In this document: positions 60,248 through 62,835 of the stretch, piece after piece
Position numbering within the stretch: position 1 is the first letter of the stretch
Layout: each line of letters begins with the position of its first letter
Assembly: GCA_945862315.1 (NCBI GenBank)
Contig: CAMAXW010000020.1
Span: forward strand, 1-62,835
Direction of reading: 5' to 3'
Source: Klebsiella pneumoniae
Lineage (GTDB): Bacteria > Pseudomonadota > Gammaproteobacteria > Ga0077536
Length of the DNA stretch: 62,835 nucleotides
Position numbers and translations under genes: made by a program
The notes under the pieces: model-generated
Told to the model about the DNA's origin: nothing
Seen by the model: only the letters and a program-made list of their open reading frames with translations
The model's database searches: none

Positions 60248-60328
60248 GGGTTTTTCGCTGCTGATATGGGCTAGGGTAGGGGCGGTGAGCGCAGGTTAGG
60301 CCGCGCGCCGCCCGTGAATCGTAAGTTA

Positions 60329-60337
60329 ATTCTAGCA
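60329..60337 (-). promoter_or_regulatory. Candidate extended -10 promoter for the CoA operon
   Basis: On the minus strand the sequence TGCTAGAAT fits an extended -10 element (TGn followed by TAGAAT, five of six matches). No good -35 is present, which extended -10 promoters can tolerate. It lies about 80 bases before the acyl-CoA dehydrogenase start and downstream of the terminator of the preceding hydrolase gene. Confidence 0.35.
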
Positions 60338-60426
60338 AGTTTACCGCCACCCCGAACCCGACAACAGGGCTGTTAGCGCGCACTAAAACGGGGTTGCGGC
60401 GCATCCTTCTGGGCCTTAAAACGACA

Positions 60427-60454
60427 ACGCCCGTCCATCAAGCTGGACGGGCGT
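60427..60454 (-). terminator. Rho-independent terminator after the alpha/beta hydrolase gene
   Basis: A perfect 11-base stem (arms 60427-60437 and 60444-60454) with a six-base loop, GC-rich, followed on the minus strand by TGTCGTTTT. It starts 22 bases after the hydrolase stop. It splits the minus-strand genes into two transcription units: SCP2-like plus hydrolase, and the five-gene CoA operon. Confidence 0.75.
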
Positions 60455-60475
60455 CGCCGAAATTCGCCGTGGCCT

Positions 60476-61333
60476 TTAGAGGGACGCTGCGCGGATTTTT
60501 TCTAGTACGGGATACAGATATCGATTAAAGACTTCTGGGTTTTCGCTCATCGGAAAATGACCAATTTCTTCCATGATGATGCACTCGGAATTCTTGGTTT
60601 TTGCCGCGGCTTCCTCGGTCATTTCCGGCGTACAGGCGAAGTCGTACACGCCAGTCATGTAGTACATCGGGACCCGGCCAGAGAGTTTTTCGGTCTGGCC
60701 GCGGAAGTCGTGGTCAAAGCTGTAGAAGTACAGGTCGCCTTTAAAAATGCCCGGGCCACCTTGGGAGTAATACCACCAAGTTTCCCACCGGTATTTGTCC
60801 GGGCTTTGTGGCGCCATCAGACCGAATACCGAGGTGGCGCACACTTCTCCACCATGGATATGCGCGTGCCGCAGCCAGTCCAAATGCCAGCCCGGCGACC
60901 ACTCGCAGGCTTCGATGGCGATGAGTGCGCGCACGTCGTTTTCGTAATCGCGGGCGAGGTGCAGGCAAATATTGCCGCCCATCGAGCTGCCCATGATCAC
61001 GGGGCGGTCTAGTTCCAACGCCTTGGAGAAGGCCATCACGATGCCCGAATAGAACTTCGCGGTGAGCTTGTACTCTTCGTTTTCTTGATACCACTCGTAG
61101 GGTGGAATTGACTTGCCATGACGTGGTAGGTCGATGGCGATCACGCGAAAATTCTGATTGATCTTCTCGTCACAGAGCTGGTGTCGCCATTCGCGACCGT
61201 CGGTACCGGCGGTGTGCAGACAAATCATGGGAATGCCGTTCGGGTCGCCGGCTTCCTCAAAGTACATACGGTATTCGGTGCCTTCGTACGGCACCCAGAT
61301 GTACCGGCCGAGGATAGGTTCAATCTTAGCCAC
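60476..61333 (-). CDS. Alpha/beta hydrolase with HTAG motif
   Basis: A 285-residue serine hydrolase, probably cytosolic. The triad is visible as S117 in GSSMGG, D231 in TGVYDFACTP and H259 in EEIGHFP. The oxyanion region reads CLHTAGTDG (residues 38-46) instead of the usual HGxGG, and IAIDLPRHGKS follows. The partial hydrolase at the right edge has the same HTAG and LDLP-x-H-x-x-S pattern. The GTG start has GAGGGG seven bases upstream. It is cotranscribed with the SCP2-like gene before it (33-base gap). Ester, C-C bond or lactone hydrolysis are possible. Confidence 0.85.
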   Translation of the reverse strand: MAKIEPILGRYIWVPYEGTEYRMYFEEAGDPNGIPMICLHTAGTDGREWRHQLCDEKINQNFRVIAIDLPRHGKSIPPYEWYQENEEYKLTAKFYSGIVMAFSKALELDRPVIMGSSMGGNICLHLARDYENDVRALIAIEACEWSPGWHLDWLRHAHIHGGEVCATSVFGLMAPQSPDKYRWETWWYYSQGGPGIFKGDLYFYSFDHDFRGQTEKLSGRVPMYYMTGVYDFACTPEMTEEAAAKTKNSECIIMEEIGHFPMSENPEVFNRYLYPVLEKIRAASL

Positions 61334-61365
61334 AGGGAGTCCCCTCGTTAATTCGTTGCGTAGAT

Positions 61366-61743
61366 TTAGGCTTCGCGCATGCGGTCGAAGGCCCAGAACA
61401 TTGCACGCATGTTCTGCCAGAGTACTTTCTGGTCACCTTCCATTTGCAGTCGGCCGTGGAGCGGATGCGCCATTGCCCAGATGTCGTTGTACATCGGGGG
61501 TGGCATTCTCGCGCAGAATTTTTTCCAGCTGTCAGCGGGTGCCCGGAGGGCTAGTTGATAGCAGGTTTCCGGGCCCAGTTCGTCGGAAAAACCGTCGATT
61601 TTGCCGTTGCGGAAATTAACGACGAAATTTTTTTCGCCAAACCCCAGCAGGATGTCTGCTGTCAGATGTTTGCCGATCCAACTCATCGGTCCGTTGCCAT
61701 TGACAGCAGTCTGCCAGCGTTTCATCCAAGCGGTGTCGAACAT
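61366..61743 (-). CDS. SCP2-like sterol-carrier domain protein (first of two)
   Basis: A 125-residue protein with a pattern like the SCP-2 lipid-binding fold: an N-terminal helix (WMKRWQTAVNG), then a beta-sheet region (TADILLGFGEKNFVVNFRNGKIDGF), and a PADSWKKF segment before C-terminal helices. A strong GGAGG site fixes the start at 61743; the open frame beyond it is not protein-like. It would bind a hydrophobic ligand or act as a substrate carrier for the hydrolase encoded next to it. It weakly resembles the divergent protein at 62082 in layout. Confidence 0.68.
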   Translation of the reverse strand: MFDTAWMKRWQTAVNGNGPMSWIGKHLTADILLGFGEKNFVVNFRNGKIDGFSDELGPETCYQLALRAPADSWKKFCARMPPPMYNDIWAMAHPLHGRLQMEGDQKVLWQNMRAMFWAFDRMREA

Positions 61744-62081
61744 ATTAATCCTCCCCTGTTTGAGGGTCTTCTTTAAGATAGCCGCCGCAGTAGACCAATC
61801 CGAAAAACCCCTGTCAAGACCGCCGGTCGTAAGCTTCCCCGGGCAATTGTGCATGACGGTAGCAGCTAGTTTTTGCCACCATTCCAAATGCTGGCGAAGC
61901 GCGCAGCCGGGCCATGACGGGTCTTGCATTAGGCCCGAGGCTCGATCGAAAATGCGCCCGCACGCGGCAAGCACGGCCTTGCGGCCGCAACTCAATCGCT
62001 GGCAGGACTGTCCAATACTGTGCATCAGACGGCGCGCCTTGTGGAGCGCACCCACCCTAGGAAAACCCCGGAGAGTAACCC
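61744..62081. promoter_or_regulatory. Divergent promoter region between two SCP2-like genes
   Basis: A 338-base region between the start codons of two divergent SCP2-like genes, so it must hold promoters for both directions. I see no strong -35/-10 pair and no obvious operator palindrome. An open frame on the minus strand spans it but has poor protein character. Confidence 0.5.
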
Positions 62082-62510
62082 ATGTCGTTTCTAGCCCAGG
62101 AGGCATTGCAGACGCGTTTTGTGAAGGCGCTGAACGCCAACGCAGATTTCCGCACTCAAACTCAATTATTCGACGGCTCGGTGCTACTCGAAGTGGATGC
62201 TGACCGCCTGTGGTTAAAGATCTACCGTGGCAAAGTGATCGACCAACTCACCACGGTACCGGCGTTCGGCTACACCTTTAAGTTTTCAGGTCCCGAATCG
62301 GCGTGGCAGCAGCTGTTGTCTGGCAAGCGCCGCTGGGCCGATCTCACCTACCCGGGCAAACGCAACTTCAGCGATGACCCACAGCTAAAGCGGGTGGGGG
62401 AGATGGAAGTCGCTATTCGCACCGAGGGCAATCTGCTGGAGGCCGGTCGTATGACCGAGGCGATGTTCCAGCTTGCCTACACCCTGCAAGCTGCCGCGGC
62501 GCAGCCCTGA
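62082..62510 (+). CDS. SCP2-like sterol-carrier domain protein (second of two)
   Basis: A 142-residue protein with an SCP-2-like order: helix (LQTRFVKALNAN), beta segments (SVLLEVDADRLWLKIYRGKVID), an ESAWQQLLSGK segment matching the A-x-x-SW position of the divergent protein, and C-terminal helices. GGAG lies upstream of the ATG. It is followed after 26 bases by an alpha/beta hydrolase gene, mirroring the minus-strand pair. Binding of a lipid or steroid-like ligand is inferred, not shown. Confidence 0.66.
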   Translation: MSFLAQEALQTRFVKALNANADFRTQTQLFDGSVLLEVDADRLWLKIYRGKVIDQLTTVPAFGYTFKFSGPESAWQQLLSGKRRWADLTYPGKRNFSDDPQLKRVGEMEVAIRTEGNLLEAGRMTEAMFQLAYTLQAAAAQP

Positions 62511-62536
62511 GCACGAACCCTAGGAGTTAAAGACAC

Positions 62537-62835
62537 ATGACAACCCCCGAAGACATTCGCGGTCACTACGTTAAGGTGAAGGGCACAAGAACCTTTTATG
62601 ACGAACTCGGCGCGGGCCAGGCAATCGTCTGCGTGCATACGGCTGGCGCCTCGTCACTGGAATACCAGTACATTTTACCGCTCCTTGCCGACCGTGGGTT
62701 CCACGCCTATGCACTGGACCTACCCGGTCACTCGCGTTCCTACCCGGTCAAATGGAAGCAGCATCGCAGTATTCACGAGCACGCCGAATTTGTGCACGCG
62801 TTTATTAAAACCCTGAAACTTAAAAATCCGGTGGT
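62537..62835 (+). CDS. Alpha/beta hydrolase with HTAG motif (cut by window end)
   Basis: The first 99 residues of an alpha/beta hydrolase; the rest lies beyond the window. An AGGAG site precedes the ATG. The visible part has CVHTAGASS (H34-G37) and YALDLPGHSRSYP, the same two unusual blocks as the hydrolase at 60476. The nucleophile elbow is not reached. It is probably cotranscribed with the SCP2-like gene just upstream. Confidence 0.8.
   Translation, partial: MTTPEDIRGHYVKVKGTRTFYDELGAGQAIVCVHTAGASSLEYQYILPLLADRGFHAYALDLPGHSRSYPVKWKQHRSIHEHAEFVHAFIKTLKLKNPV

Noticed and set aside
61744-62106. Upstream extension of the first SCP2-like gene or a separate gene
   Set aside because: The residues are rich in Cys, Arg and Trp without a pattern, and GGAGG just before the ATG at 61743 marks the real start.

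Overview
The window reads as a chromosomal segment of a gammaproteobacterium. The evidence is gene order: smc-zipA-ligA, nadB divergent from rpoE-rseA-rseB-mucD, then a glutaredoxin-like gene and lepA-lepB-DUF4845-rnc-era-recO-pdxJ-acpS, rne divergent from rluC, and maf divergent from yceD-rpmF-plsX-fabD-fabG-acpP-fabF-pabC-mltG-tmk-holB-pilZ-tatD. ZipA, ThrH, GluQ and RseA/RseB fit the same assignment. The arrangement is closer to Pseudomonas than to enterics: fabH is absent between plsX and fabD, and rseC is absent between rseB and mucD. I cannot name a genus. No rRNA, tRNA, CRISPR array, insertion sequence, integrase or phage gene was seen.

Layout. 0-3.4 kb: PPK2-type polyphosphate kinase, a Tat-exported beta-carbonic anhydrase and an epoxide-hydrolase-type enzyme. 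3.7-6.0 kb: a minus-strand envelope operon (GT2 glycosyltransferase, lipid-A-biosynthesis N-domain membrane protein, LptF). 6.2-9.8 kb: cobalamin adenosyltransferase, retropepsin-like protease, ThrH, GluQ, CysZ. 10-20 kb: smc-zipA-ligA, a diguanylate cyclase, a YciK-like dehydrogenase and NadB. 20-32 kb: the sigma-E envelope-stress operon running into translation, secretion and RNA-processing genes up to prfC. 32-36.5 kb: RNase E with an extraordinarily repetitive tail, and RluC. 36.6-48.2 kb: SppA, Maf, the fatty-acid synthesis cluster and the pabC-mltG-tmk-holB-pilZ-tatD string. These house-keeping genes are tightly packed, often with TGATG, ATGA, GTGA or TTGA stop/start overlaps that imply translational coupling.

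From about 48.3 kb to the right edge the content becomes accessory and catabolic: a VOC protein, a GFA protein, a coupled MmgE/PrpD plus beta-hydroxyacid-dehydrogenase pair, a PlsB-like acyltransferase fused to an alpha/beta hydrolase, and then a minus-strand operon of acyl-CoA dehydrogenase, aldehyde dehydrogenase, class III CoA-transferase, exported cyclase-family hydrolase and MaoC-like hydratase. At the far right two divergent units each consist of an SCP2-like small protein followed by an alpha/beta hydrolase with an unusual HTAG motif, a mirror arrangement. Together these look like a pathway that cleaves, oxidises, CoA-activates and beta-oxidises an unidentified organic acid, ester or bulky acyl compound. 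No dedicated regulator or transporter lies inside the part that is visible.

The points most worth a second look are the mirrored SCP2/hydrolase pairs and their neighbouring CoA operon, the acyltransferase-hydrolase fusion, a LigA that has lost its four-cysteine zinc finger, and the 21-copy heptapeptide repeat plus Arg-Ser repeats in RNase E.
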